Origin: Astragalus membranaceus
Taxonomy: Eukaryota; Streptophyta; Magnoliopsida; Fabales; Fabaceae
Direction of reading: 5' to 3'
Assembly (NCBI GenBank): GCA_039519185.1
Contig: CM076846.1
Location: forward strand, 68,868,666-68,932,665
Length of the DNA: 64,000 bases
A program made the translations under genes and the position numbers. How positions within the stretch are numbered: position 1 is the first letter of the stretch; each line of letters starts with the position of its first letter. Positions 30,949 to 42,805 of the stretch are shown in pieces. The notes beneath the pieces were generated by a model. The model saw only the letters and a list, made by a program, of their open reading frames with translations. It was not told the origin of the DNA and made no database searches.

Positions 30949-33900
30949 CTAGTTCCTTCTTGTTGATGAAGACAAAAATTTCTTGCAATCCTTAGCTCCG
31001 ATTTTTGTAAACTCTTGAACAAGAATATCCACGTGTGCAGGTAAAGAACTCTTAAATTCTTTTGAGCAGCTCTTGTCACCCTGATCAAGATCCTGAATCC
31101 CGCCTTTCACCAAACAACCAACTTGAGCACCATCCATGTATGCTTTAATTGCCACCAAAATGTCATGAGCTCGGTTGCAAAAGTGGCTAATAACAAGGTC
31201 CTTGAAATGCTGAAACCAAAATAACCAAAACATTCACTTTTGATCCAAAAACCAGAAGAAAGTTTCAAGTAAAGCAATAATATAAAAATAAATAAACAAT
31301 TCCAAGGATCAAAATGCTAAACTAACATTTTCATAACAGCAGCAAACAGAAACTGCCGATGAAAAACAGAGAAGAAGGGTAACATAACCAAGGGTGACAT
31401 CATAACTGTAGGTTTTTTTTTTACACAAATAACTGTAGGTTGTTGAACTTATATAACGCTGAATATGCATTTAACCATCGATGCTCTAAGTTATTCCCAA
31501 ATAACCATACAATAAAATAATGCTATGCATGCAAATGTCGTATGGGTTTCTCGATATAAGACAAAATATTCCATCAGTGTGCCTAAGGAGGGAAAGCAAC
31601 CTGATGCAATTACGCTCCAGACTCGGCAGAGTGAAATAAATGGTTGGACTATCTGCGAGTCTGTTGTAGGAACAAATTTTCATTGCTTTTCTAGTACTAA
31701 ATACTCAGAAACCCTTTACTTTAAATGTCTTGTTTCAACAGTTCTCCTCTAAGAAAACTAATTCATAAAATTAACCATTCATGTGTCAGGAACCAGCAGC
31801 AGGCTTCAGCAGAAAAGCCATTACATGTCTAGGCTCATAGGCCTAAGAAACCAGGCATTTAGCCCAAGCAGGAAATAATAACAATAAGGGGGGCAATTAT
31901 TTATAGAGGCAGAAGAGGTCTGATATATGGAGAAAGGAGAGAGAATAGAGGGTCACGTATATGTCATGCTAGTTGTTGCCAATATAGACAATCACAAATA
32001 GCATAGTATAGCAGCCAAGCGCAAAAACTATATAACGAACTGCAATTGCCAGAAACATCCAGAACCCACCCGATCTTCCATGTCTCTAGGCTCAAACGCG
32101 TCATAAAGGGACAACATGCTGAAGCAACCCTTCCTCCTGAGCTGGTAATAGAGGAAGGTGTCCAGTAATACCAGAAGCGGTATTAATCAATAGAGAGTGC
32201 AACTGCAATGGCGTAAAGGTATTTGATGCGAACAATAATGAAGGGCAGCAAGGTAAAGTCACCAAGGTGTATGAGAGAGGGAGGTGGAAACCAATCAATT
32301 GGGGACCACAGAATTAAGTAGTAGTGGAGGGAATAAAAATAGTCTTTTTAATAATTAATAAGTAGTAGTGGGGGAATAAGATTGGTCTATGTAATAATTA
32401 TGTAATAATGGGGGGATATGAATGCTGGAAGCTGAAGAGGGGTCAGGGTATAGAATAAATAGAGTTGGAGATGAGTAGAGAAGGCAGACTTGGATTGGGA
32501 TTGGAATTGGGCTTGGGACTTGGCACTTGTCTGTTGCCATTTTACTGTTGAAATACAAGGAATTACTTCTGTTTTACTTCCTCTGTTTCGAGATTCTCAT
32601 CAAGTGGTATCAAAGCACTAGAATCATAGTGCATGGTCTTCACACGATTGACAATGGAGAAACGCATTGATGGTCTTGAACAACAGATGGCTGAGATCAA
32701 GAACTTCCTTGTCGCTCGCAGTCAATCTCGCCGGGGTCGATCACACTGGCGACGACCACGACAGCGAAAACCAGATGGCGAAGATGAAGGTAGCACTGTG
32801 GCTGGCGAAAATCCGCGCTCTCCTACACGAAGTAGTAGTCGCGATTCTTCACGTGATTTTGGAGGACGCAAGCTTAAGATCCCCATTTTCAGAGGCGATG
32901 ACGCCTACGGTTGGATCGTTCGTGCTGAACGATATTTTAAGTTGAACATGGTAGAAGAGGAGGACAAGTTGGACCATACAAGTTGGAACATCGTTCCTAA
33001 CTCTCATAAAATACAAGTATAAATTAAGTTGATGAGTCTATTGTAGTGGTGTTCCTAAGTTGATGAGTATAATTAAATAAAAAGTTTAGCCAAAAGCAAT
33101 GTTAATCAAATAAAAATTGAAGTTTATCACAAAAAGGATGCATGCATCATTACTGATGATTCATTAACATGCATATCCACAATATACAGAAGTGCTGAAT
33201 CACGCATTCAGACACGTTTTGGTTTAATAATTGATGTATTTCATCAAAATAAATCAAGCATTCCAAAGCATATTAGGTTTTTTGTGGTTAATAAATAAAC
33301 ACTTTGTTCTCTAGTATCTCCCTCCAAAGCTTCCTAAAAGGCAAACCGGGAGAAGTTCTAGGCATCACTTCCTTGTGGTGTAATGAGTGAACATGACGAC
33401 TGACGAAGCACAATATTTAAAACCATTGAACCAAGAAATAGCTCTAGAATCAAACCTTAGGGGGGCTTCTTATCAGATACACCATTGTTTTTAATGATAG
33501 GAGGAATGTGTTTTCATTATACTTCAGGGAGTTCCTTTCACCATCTGCAGAACCACTTAGACTTGCATATCCAGGCTCATTAAAGTAAGGCTTTGTATTC
33601 AAGATCAGACCTTGTATGGAGACCAGAACCTGTAGCATTGTTGAAACACCTGGAAGCCACTTCTCATTCCCACTGCCATTCCAGGTGTTAAGTAGACTGA
33701 GGCATACTTTGCCACAATAATATAAATTTGGGTTGAGCCGAAGTCCACCAGAGTGGTAGTGGACTTGCTGCATTGAAAAATGTCCCTTGATTCATACTTC
33801 AAATTTAAAATAGTGAACATAAAAATAATGCAAGTCAAGTACAGTAATCTAGACAACATACCGGCGGTACATTGGGATAGTCACTCGGAAAGAAAACATC

Positions 33901-35690
33901 AAAAAAGAAAAGGCCATCATGATAAGGAGTTCCCTCTGCTCCCATAATCACAGCCCTCAACAAATCTATTCTTGATTCATAAACTCTTACAAATATTGAA
34001 TCTAATGAAGATGAAAAGAAGTGTCAAAGAAAAGCAAGAGTTTGCACAAAAAACCATTGTCAAGTTGCTCATTGGGAAATTAAAAAACAAAATCATTGCT
34101 TTTCCTAACTTGCAGCTTTGGAACAAATATCTGACTCTACCAAGGGAAAGAAAATGACTAATCCCCTTTGGGTTTGACAACCCCCCTCCTCCATAGCATG
34201 TTAACAACAATGATGAAGACAATCACACAGTTAAGAACCTTCAGCTTGGAAAAAAATCATCTAATAGAAAAAGTATGATAAGAAAAATAGTACAGCCAAT
34301 TTTTTAACAAGAATATTGAACAAACAACTTTACCAGGCAAATCCTTCTCCAACAACTTCCACTCTTCCTGGATTTTTTTACCCCAATTCTTTGAATGCTG
34401 TTCAGGAAAAAAATTGATGGTAAACCAATATAAATAAGATTAAAACTGAAACAAATTGCATTAAAAAGAAAGCTACCTGCTTCGTGGAAGAGTTGGAGCG
34501 AACAAAGTAATGGTCTGAAGTGTCATCAATGGTGTCAAATTGTTTGAAGTTTAGAAATTTCTTCGGAATTTCAACTCTGACCTCATCAGCGATAGTCTTA
34601 CGCTTCCTGCACTGTGATCACCAATTTTTTTCTTACTAGGAACAGTTTGAGAAAATAACTGAGAAGTAAAATTGTACAATCATTTTTAATTTTTAATATT
34701 GAAAATGATAACATCAATCAGCTGCAAGAAACAAATCCAATTTACAAACCGTAGTTTGATGATCACCATAACCAGCATGAATGGATTCAATTTCCTTCCC
34801 CTTACTATTTTTGGCGACTTTTTCACCAAGTACCACTAAATCTGTTGAGTCATCATCATTGTCGATGTCAATCACATCCAGAAACACGACCTAGAAAAGA
34901 GTACACATAAATGTTGGAAACAGAAAAACAAGGCACAATAGATTTAAGGGAGCAACAGTGCTTTAGAAATGCATGTCAAGGACACTATGATACAATCCAA
35001 TCAATCAATAAGTCTCACACACACAAATGAAACAGGCAGCATAACAGCAAAACTAGGAGAACTAATTTTCAAGGGTAAAACAAAAGTAACAGAAGACTGC
35101 TAACCAACGTATGAAAAATCCTTAACACTGATAACCTAAGTCGGCATCAACATCAACATACATTCCATATGCAACTGACTTGCACATAATAGAACGGATT
35201 AGTGATCTTGACTGGTTCATAACATGTTGCCATAATTAACAACTAGGTCTATCAATTAACCTAACAAGCAACAATACACAAAACATTATAAGAAAAACAA
35301 GAAAAAGGATAAAAACAAAAGGCACCTCAGACACAACCCAAAACCGAATTGACCAAAGATAAAAGACAATCATCTCCTAAAGCCCAGATTTTTTTATAGT
35401 AAAAAAATAAAGAAAATTCTTAAGTAAAAGAGTATTTTAGTATATCTTCAGGAAACCAAAAAAAGAAGTTACAAATATACATATTGACTCATAAAGAAAA
35501 GGTTATTGACGATACATCTTTCGGTTTGTGGTTGGTGGAATTGGAAGGGTTGTGAATTGGGGGTGCAGTCTCGATGACGTCGGGGTCCAAGAAACGACGA
35601 GAACTGCTCCCAGAATATGCTCTCCTCCTGCCACAGCGAAAACAAAACAAAAACAGTGAGAAAAAGAGTGTATTTCTCATCCACAGTAAA

Positions 35691-35724
<34 letters not shown>

Positions 35725-35792
35725 TAAAAGGACTACTTGGAACTCCGAAGCGAATATTCGGACGACCGAGGCGGCTCGATCGATCGGCTCAT
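30949..35792 (-). CDS. Ubiquitin-conjugating enzyme E2, UBC25/26 type
   Basis: Eight exons, all with AG/GT borders and matching phases: 35737-35792, 35516-35627, 34750-34890, 34477-34611, 34334-34397, 33862-34001, 33456-33767, 30949-31209 (1,221 nt, 406 aa). The N-terminal 150 residues are charged and probably disordered (MSRSIEPPRSSEYSLRSSK; VIDIDNDDDSTDLVVLGEK). The UBC fold starts at KNWGKKIQEEWKLLEKDLPG, goes through FVRVYESRIDLLRAVIMGAEG and PYHDGLFFFDVFFPSDYPN, and has the active-site cysteine in YCGKVCLSLLNTWNG. The C-terminal part holds HFKDLVISHFCNRAHDILVA and YMDGAQVGCLVKG. It takes ubiquitin from E1 and passes it to substrates. Intact by every test possible here. The last intron (2.2 kb) carries an LTR-gag insertion. 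Relatives UBC23/24 (PHO2) are much longer. Confidence 0.9.
31784..33023 (+). mobile_element. LTR plus gag start inserted in UBC intron 7
   Basis: A probable LTR from TGTCAGGAACCAGC (31784) to TCTCATCA (32602) contains TTATTTATAGAGG as TATA region. Two bases later comes the primer site TGGTATCAAAGC (32605-32616). A gag start follows at 32633: MVFTRLTMEKRIDGLEQQ with a short coiled coil, then the basic SQSRRGRSHWRRPRQRK and KLKIPIFRGDDAYGWIVRA, RYFKLNMVEEEDKLD, typical of chromovirus-like Ty3 gag. It ends abruptly at about 32980; no 3' LTR is present. It runs opposite to the host gene and is removed with the intron. LTR borders are estimated. Confidence 0.6.
35694..35722. repeat. (GA)n microsatellite in UBC intron 1
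   Basis: 29 bp of AG dinucleotides (CT on the coding strand) directly downstream of exon 1. Pyrimidine CT repeats are frequent near plant transcription starts. Confidence 0.9.
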
Positions 35793-36232
35793 TGAGAATC
35801 GGAAATCCAATCCACCAGAGAAAATTGCAAGTTATGTCTTTCAAGAAAGCGAGAGAAACGAGGACTAGTGTGCTGTGCGAGATGAATGAATAGAAGAAAT
35901 ATTTGAAAGAAGATTGTTCAAGAAGATTGTAATTTCAAATTTCCAATTTCATTTGGTCTTTCAAATATTTGTTTTCTTAATATACATTAATCGCGCGATA
36001 ATAATGCATATATACAACAAATATTTGCATTACATTAATTACTTTCATTTATATCGTAATCCTTTCTGCCCTTATTTTGGCCGATAACATTATACTCCTT
36101 ATTATTGTGCTAATATGCTAATAATGCTTATTTAGCAATCCGCGTCTGCATTGTAACCAAACCCTAATTTTACATGGAACTCCTTACTTGCGCCAAGGCC
36201 CAACCATGTTTAGGGGGTCTCACCTCTATAAG
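35793..36232 (-). promoter_or_regulatory. 5' UTR and promoter region of the UBC gene
   Basis: Upstream of the start codon. The region 35940-36180 is AT-rich and contains TATGCATTATTATCGCGCGA-like sequence (reversed). Much of it is present a second time, in pieces, at 46780-46862, 49774-49819, 51556-51577, 53470-53479 and 57252-57330. A MULE is inserted at 36233, about 440 bp upstream of the start codon. The exact transcription start cannot be seen. Confidence 0.5.
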
Positions 36233-36279
36233 GGCAGTTTTTTTTAACCCCCCCCCCCCCCCAAATTGTACCCTATACC

Positions 36280-37048
36280 TAGGCATGGCAACGGGCGGGT
36301 CGGGGGCGGGTTTGGCATTCCCCGTCCCCGCCCCTACCTCTATCTGGGTCGGGTTTTGCATCCCCCAACCCCGTCTCAAACGGGAACGGGTTCCCCGTGG
36401 GTATCCGTTTCCGCCACAAATTTATAAAAATAAAAAAAATTATAATAATTAATAAAATAAAATAATAATAAGGCTTAAATATGTTTTAGGCCCCTACAAA
36501 TATAGGGTGTTTTGGTTTAAGCCCCTGCAATTTTTTTTTTGTTAAAAGCCCTTGCAAAATGAAATATTTTGTTATAAGCCCTTCTCAACATATCCACCAA
36601 TCATAGCATTCCATGTTAAGGCTAACATTTTAGTTATAGAAGGGCTTATAACAAAATATGTCATTTTGCAAAGGCTTTTAACAAAAAAAAAATTTGTAGG
36701 GGCTTAAACCAAAACACCCTATATTTGCAGGGGCCTAAAACATATTTAAGCCTAATAATAATTATACAATGATCAAATAAAGTTAAAAGTATTAAAATAG
36801 ATTTTTCTATAGGAAATAGATCAAAATTAAAAATAAACAAAATTTATGAAACAAAATGAATGAGTAAATATGCATGAAATAAAATAAAATAATTAATTTA
36901 TGTTTTGTCCAGCGGGTTCGGGGCGGAGACGGGGTGGGTATCGACATCCCCGAACCCAAACCCGTCCCCGGTCAAAGCGGGTTTTCCCCGTCAAACTCGG
37001 GGCGGGGTCGGGTGGGTACCCGCGGGTTCGGATTATGTTGCCATGCCA
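36280..37048. mobile_element. Non-autonomous hAT element, CGGG-rich (769 bp)
   Basis: Ends TAGGCATGGCAACGGG and (reversed) TGGCATGGCAACATAATCC are flanked by CCTATACC (36272-36279) and CCCATACC (37049-37056), an 8-bp TSD with one change. The inner arms are rich in GGGGCGGGT/ACCCGC inverted units. A MITE (36472-36752) is nested in it. No coding region. Confidence 0.8.
36472..36752. mobile_element. 281-bp palindromic MITE
   Basis: A near-perfect foldback: the left arm GGCTTAAATATGTTTTAGGC (about 125 bp) is mirrored on the right. A perfect 9-bp TSD TAATAATAA is at 36463-36471 and 36753-36761. MITEs with this GGCTTAAATATG end are very common in legumes. The TSD length suggests a Mutator origin. 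Confidence 0.93.
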
Positions 37049-37319
37049 CCCATACCCCCCAAATTGACCAAACGGACCAAAATACCCCTAAAAATGTTAA
37101 AAAAACAAATTCATTCCTCATTCCATCATATTTCCGGAAAAAGTAAGTTTTTTTCCTAACCTTTTCGGAAATACGCCAAATCACGGTATTTCCGGAAGGT
37201 TAATTTCCAGGGAATTTCAGAAATACCTCAAAAAGAGGTATTTCCGGAAGCCAAAAAAAAATGGTATTTCCCGATTTTTTTTTTTGAAATTTGTTTTAAT
37301 TAATTTTTTGTTGCTTTTT

Positions 37320-39253
37320 TAGTGGCAACCAGAACAGGAAACATAGAGCGAGGCGAGCATTCAGGAGCAGGACGAGGAGATGAGCAGAGTCCTCCTGGCA
37401 GTAGGACCAGGTTCAGATTGAGGACTAGACAGCCGGACACGCGTCTGGGCGTTAGAGGCGTGTCCGAGAGCGAGAGCAGCAGCAGGGGCGGGAGCATTAT
37501 TATCACGAGTCTGTTGAGCGAGACGCCATGCATGTAGATGACCTGGCTGAGGCTGAGGTTGCTCAGCATGATGATGAGGCTGCTGAGCAGGTTTTATTAT
37601 ACCGGTATGTCCACTGCGTCCACAGACTACTACAGACGGGAGAGGTAATACTTTTAATAATTTGTTTATTTTTTAACAATTAATTACTTTTAATAATTTA
37701 TTAATTACTTTTACTTTTTTACTGGACCGGGGTAAGATTAAAGTTGCTTCTCATGGGGGGAAGATACTGAAGATGAGACCTCAGCAGCACCACCCACATA
37801 TAGCAGGATGGTTGCAGCAGGCGCATCTGTTTGAGCTGGACATCACACCTCTCGGCAACATCAACCACGAGCTCATATCAGCTTTTGTGGAGAGGTGGCA
37901 TTTTGAGACCAGCTCATTCCACATGACGTGGGGGAGATGACAGTGACGTTGGACGACGTGTCCGCGTTGCTCCACTTGCCACTCACCGGCACACCGTTGG
38001 CGCATCGGCCACATTTTGACACTGTCGATGCTATTCGGGCTGGAGTTGACCTGTTGGGCATAGACCACATAGCCTGCTGGGCAGAGTGTCAGTTCAACAG
38101 GGGACCGCATTCCGATTTTCTTTCTTGACGGCCGCATACACACAGACCATGGAGCGCGTCCATCTTGATCAGGCGACACGGTGCTATCTGCTACACTTGT
38201 TGGGCAGCACCATTGTTGCCGACAATAGTCACACATCTGTCCCTGTCAAATGGGTGACTCTTATTTCTGACTTTGACCTGTGTGGCCAGTGGGCTTGGGG
38301 TCCAGCTGCTCTAGCTATTCTCTACGAGCAGCTGAATGATGCTTGTTACTGGGAGACGTCGCAGATTCGCAGATACGCTTCCCTGCTGCAGGTAATTAAT
38401 TAATTAATTATTTTTATTTCTTTTTAATTACTTTTATTTATATAATTACTTATTTATTTTTTTAATTATTTTAGTGCTGGATATATGAGTATTTCCCCAC
38501 CATCGTGGTGCGGAAAGACTTCGGTGCCAGTGAACTTCCACGTTGCAGCAGGTGGGCGAACAAGAAGTGCGATAGTATCAAGCCTCTGGAGTTTCGGCAG
38601 CTGCTGGATGACTTGCAGAGGGAGCAGGTCATATGGAGCCCCTAGGACGACCACAGACAGTACCTCCGGTTTCACAACATTTCATTATTCAAAGGTTGCC
38701 TGCTGTGGGGGATGTGGTTGTGCCTTATATGCCAGACAGGGTCCATTTGCAGTTTGGATATGTCCAGCAGATTCCTGATCCACCTATTTCGGGCCCACGT
38801 CCATCTACGGAGTTCATAGTACAGCAGCTGATGTTCTATCAGTCCCCAGCGCGGGCTTTTAGGGACAACGGTCGACACACACCCGTCCAGGGTGCTTGTG
38901 ATGACGAGTACCTACCATGGTACTTGCAGGTATCCATTCCCTGCCTGACTCCGGCTCCGCCTTCACCTCCAGCTCCGCCTTCGCCTCCAGTGGATGCACC
39001 TGCAGCTGCTGAGGATATTGGTCCACTTCCCTTAGAGTCCAGGATGGAGAGAGCAGCTAGGCATGTCCAGGATGTCTATGATAGTCTTTTGGCAGTCGAC
39101 GGCATTCCTGGGGATGTCTATGATAGTCTGTTGGCTGGTTTACAGCTTTTGGACATTTGGTTGTATTATTTTTTGTATTTTTACTGTATTGATATTGTAT
39201 TATTATTGTTTATTAGTTTAGTGAGTTTCGTTACATTTAATTATTTCGCGTAA
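37320..39253 (+). pseudogene. Plant-mobile-domain protein gene of the MULE
   Basis: Exon-like blocks: 37320-37640 (Arg/Gly/Ser-rich N-terminus, then VLLYRYVHCVHRLLQTGE), 37731-38390 and 38474-39160, each with plausible AG/GT borders. The core matches the plant mobile domain: KVASHGGKILKM, HIAGWLQQAHLFELDI, FVERWHFETSSFHMTWGEMT and LDDVSALLHLPLTG. Then come YLLHLLGSTIVADNSHT, WGPAALAILYEQLND and CWIYEYFPTIVVRK. A proline-rich tail (PAPPSPPAPPSPP) precedes the stop. Broken by a frame change near 38110 and a TAG at 38643. The domain is shared with MAIN/MAIL1, nuclear proteins that act in gene silencing; in transposons its role is unknown. Confidence 0.7.
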
Positions 39254-39517
39254 TTTTTTTTAATTTAAATTTTTTTTTTAAAATTTCGGGAAATACACAT
39301 ATTTTCGAAAGGCAGAAATATGGGTTTCCGGAAATACCTCAAAAAGAGGTATTTCCGGAAGCCAAAAAATATTTTTTTTAACAAAAAATTAGGGGTATTT
39401 TGGGGATTTATGGTAAAATGGGGGTATGGGGTCTAATGAGCGGGGTACAAAAAAAGTGCCCTCTATAAATAGTATTATAATATGTAGGTTGTAAAAAAGG
39501 TACTTATTTATTTTTTT

Positions 39518-40467
39518 ATTTATTATTTTAGTGCTGGATATATGAGTATTTCCCCACCATCGTGGTGCGGAAAGACTCCGGTGCCAGTGAACTTCCACGT
39601 TGCAGCCGGTGGGCGAACAAGAAGTGCGATAGTATCAAGCTTCCGGAGTTTCGGCAGCTGCTGGATGACTTGTAGAGGGAGCAGGTCATATGGAGCCCCT
39701 GGGACGACCACAGACAGTACCTCCGGTTTCACAATATTTCATTATTCAGAGGTTGGCTGCTGTGGGGGGATGTGGCGGTGCCTTATATGCCAAAATGGGT
39801 CCGTTTGCAGTTTGGATATGTCCAGCAGATTCCGGATCCACCTATTTCGGACCCACGTCCATCTCCGGAGGTCATAGTACAGTAGCTGATGTTCTATCAG
39901 TCCCCAGTGTGGGCTTTCAGGGACAGCGGTCGACGGACACCCGTCCAGGGTGCTTGTGATGACGAGTACCTACCATGGTACTTCCAGGTGTCCATTCCCC
40001 GCCTGACTCCGGCTCTGCCTTCACCTCCAGCTCCGCCTTCGCCTCCAGAGGATGTTGGTCCACTTCCCTATGAGTCCAGGGAGAGAGTAGCTAGACATGT
40101 CGAGGATGCCTATGATAGTCTTTTGGCAGTCGACGACATTCCCGGGGATGTCTATGATAGTCTGTTGGCTGCTTTACAGCTTTTGGACATTTAGTTGTAT
40201 TATTTTTTGTATTTTTACTGTATTAATACTGATTATTAGTTTAGCAAGTTTCGTTACATTTAATTATTTCGCATAAATTTTTTTCTGGCTTCCGGAAATA
40301 CCTCTTTTTAGGTATTTCCGGAAAACACATATTTCTGTCTTCCAGAAATATGTGTATTTCCGGAAATTTTTAAAAAATATTTTATTTTTACGAAAAACTA
40401 AGAGTATTTTGGGGATTTATGGTAAAATTGGGGTATGGGTCCAATGGGGGTTACCAAAAAAACAGCC
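39518..40467 (+). mobile_element. Partial second copy of the plant-mobile-domain MULE
   Basis: Repeats the last exon and right end of the MULE at 38463-39460 with about 1,055 bp offset, including the intron-exon junction TTATTTTAGTGCTGGATAT and right terminus (reversed GGCTGTTTTTTTGGTAACCCC). It differs by many substitutions and lacks a short stretch after the proline-rich repeat. It reads TGG where copy 1 has TAG, but has its own TAG (39673-39675). Some 50 bp of foreign flank separate the copies, so this is a related insertion or a rearranged duplication. TIR ends at 40467. Confidence 0.75.
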
Positions 40468-40548
40468 TCTCCTCACCACCTATCAACCTTAATTTCAAAA
40501 GTGCAGAGTTTTTTTCTTTTAGTTTCTGATTCCTAATATGAAAAGAAC

Positions 40549-40916
40549 CAAGGTTTTAAAAATCGGACCGAACCGGCCGGTTCAATCGGTTGAACCGGGA
40601 ACCGGACCCCTGGCCGGTTGGTTCAACCCCATTTGAACCGCAGGCTAAAGAACCACCCAGAACCGGATTGAACCGCCAAGAACCGCCTTGAACGGGGAAA
40701 GAACCGGGAACCGAACCAGGGTTGAACCGGTTTGAACCGCCCTGAAATGCAATTTTTTATTTTTAAATTTACTTTTTTCTCCAAATTTTAATATTTTTTA
40801 TTTTTTATTTAATAAATTACTTATCCGGTTCAACCATGGTTGAACCGGTTGAACCGATTAAACCATAAACCGGAGGTCTCGCCGGTTCGATCTTCGGTCC
40901 TGTTTTAAAAACATTG
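40549..40916. mobile_element. Non-autonomous hAT element (368 bp)
   Basis: Ends CAAGGTTTTAAAAATCGGAC and (reversed) CAATGTTTTTAAAACAGGAC are flanked by a perfect 8-bp TSD AAAAGAAC (40541-40548, 40917-40924). Internal GGTTGAACCGG/CCGGTTCAA units are repeated on both strands. Same end type as the element at 12583-13376. Confidence 0.9.
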
Positions 40917-40924
40917 AAAAGAAC

Positions 40925-41429
40925 CCACTCCAACGCAGCAATGATAATTTTCATATCAATCAATCCCACGAAGTTGAAAGCCAACTTGAGAATGGACTCG
41001 GTGTCAACGGGGTAAAGAAACAGTGTAAACACCCAAAAAAATAACATGTTAATGACACCATTTTTAAAGATTAAAAAATAACATGTTAATGACACAATTT
41101 TCATATCAATCAATTTATCAATTTATATGGAGTGACCGAATGATGACATATCGACCTACAAGGCTACAACAACAAAAATTGACTTTGCCTCACAAATAAA
41201 AACGGTCACAAAATAAGCTTTTTTAAAAAAAAAAATACTTGAAACGATAAATTACTTGGAAAAAAAATGAAACGAAAAATGAAGAAATTTGAAGAGATTC
41301 AATACGATGTTAAAAGTTAGACTTATTGGCATACAATAACGCCATATATTAATTGCAGATTTAGTAAACATTTTCCTTACGCGACTGACATATGAATGAT
41401 ATCACGAACTATCTGAAGTAATATCTAGC
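40925..41429. other. Unassigned AT-rich spacer
   Basis: Contains a 25-bp direct repeat (TAACATGTTAATGACAC at 41041 and 41080) but no gene or element signature. Confidence 0.5.
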
Positions 41430-42640
41430 CGAAACTCGGGATCGATTTGGTGGAGAGACTTGGTAAAGTTGGATGACAATTTTGAGGAACGGCGAAGGTT
41501 TGCGTGGTGTATTAAAATGGGGCTTGGTGACGGAACCTCCATTAATTTTTGGAAGGATCAATGGCTAGGCATAGAGTCTTTATTCAAAGTTTTTCCGCTG
41601 TTATGTGATGGGGAAGGGCAGCAGCGGCTCTTGGTGGCTGACTTGGGTGCGTAGAATGGTGAAGTTTGGGTGTGGTCTACACCGTGGCAGCATCACACAG
41701 ATTCGGTTCGGGTGGCTGAAGGCCAAATTTTGGACAACATTTTACAGTCAGTTAAGCAGACTAGAGGAAGGAAAGACGCATGGCTATGGCCACATGATAC
41801 TTCCAAGAGTTTCACGGTAAAATCTTTTTATCATCAGCTGTCATGTAGTGACATATCTTCCAACATTTCGAACCATCAGCACTTGTTAGGGGGACTATGG
41901 AAATCTTGTCCATTCGAAGGTTGTAGTCTTCAGGGTGGAGGTTACTGTTAGATTCCTTACCAGTGCGTGAGCAGCTGTTGCACAGGAACGTCATCCACTC
42001 CGAGCTAGAAGTTGGTTGTTCGTTTTGTAATTCCTCTCGCGAGTCTGTCGAACATCTTTTCAACACTTGTGGTTTTGCGCGTTCTATTTGGCATATTGTT
42101 GGTACTTGGCTAGGTGTTGACGTGGATGTCTCTCTGGGTGTGGAGGATTTCTTTAGTAATTGTGGCCAGTGGTGTACATGGAAGAAAGCAAAGCGGGTGA
42201 AACATCTCTTCTGGTTAACTACTTGTTGGAGCATTTGGCTAGCTAGGAACGGAGTCATATTCAAAGAGGAGGAACCAAATATAGAGGGGGTTGTTAACCG
42301 GATCAAGAACTTATCTTGGAGTTGGTGTCTTTATAAACTCAACTGTAATTCATCTTTGTCTGTATCTCTATGGTGGTCTAACCCACTTACATTCCTTAAC
42401 AATCTGTAATCTAATAGGGGGAGAAACAGTGGGCTAGGTTGATGTTTTCCCACTGTGGTGCAGGTTGTACGAGGTATTCTTTTTCCTTCTTGAGTCTTTT
42501 TCCCATTGGGTTTTGGCTCAGGGAGGTTTTAAGGAGGCCCTCCTCCCCCCTTCCTTTATCTCCATTGTAAGGGTTGAGCACCCCTTGTGCTCCCTTCAAT
42601 GAATTTTTTGCTTATCTAAAAAAATAATAATAAAAAAAAC
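41430..42640 (+). mobile_element. 5'-truncated LINE (L1-type) 3' end
   Basis: Broken frames of the region after reverse transcriptase: WWRDLVKL, FEERRRFAWCIKMGLGDG, TSINFWKDQWLG, AWLWPHDTSKSFTVKSFY and the zinc-finger-like zf-RVT part CSFCNSSRESVEHLFNTC, followed by FWLTTCWSIWLARNGVIFKE. A stop follows at 42407-42409, then a 3' UTR with GAGCACCCCTTGTGCTCCCTTCAATGA and an A-rich tail from 42619. The ordinary LINE pattern of 5' truncation is present; frame breaks at about 41653 and 41950. No TSD recognised. Confidence 0.8.
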
Positions 42641-42805
42641 GAATTATTTCTCTAAAATAGATATAGTGGAACACTTTGAATAAATGATATGATAATAATG
42701 GTAACGTTAAGGGAGTAAATAAAATTTTTCAAAGAATAATTGAAGTATATCAAAAGAAATTGTTATTTCAAACGTGGCCAAGTCTGAAGTCTAATTACAG
42801 TATTG

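Larger units (their letters stand above)
36233..39460 (+). mobile_element. MULE carrying a plant-mobile-domain gene
   Basis: Ends GGCAGTTTTTTTTAACCCC and (reversed) GGCACTTTTTTTGTACCCC are flanked by CTCTATAAG (36224-36232) and CTCTATAAA (39461-39469), a 9-bp TSD with one change. The sister promoter copy at 57293-57301 has a single CTCTATAAA and is the empty site. The ends go on as inverted similarity (CATACCCCC, CCAAAATACCCCTAA). Palindromic AAATACCTCAAAAAGAGG and TATTTCCGGAA units lie near both ends. The left arm is interrupted by the hAT element at 36280-37048. The interior codes for a plant-mobile-domain protein instead of a transposase. Confidence 0.85.

Noticed and set aside
30949..35792. 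UBC gene disrupted by the intronic LTR
   Set aside because: Exon phases add up to 407 codons with normal splice borders on both sides of the insertion, so no disruption of coding sequence is visible.
36249..36262. C homopolymer as a regulatory motif
   Set aside because: It is part of the MULE terminal region (poly-C in TAACCCC...) and is probably slippage; a similar C run at 27583-27606 is also treated as noise.
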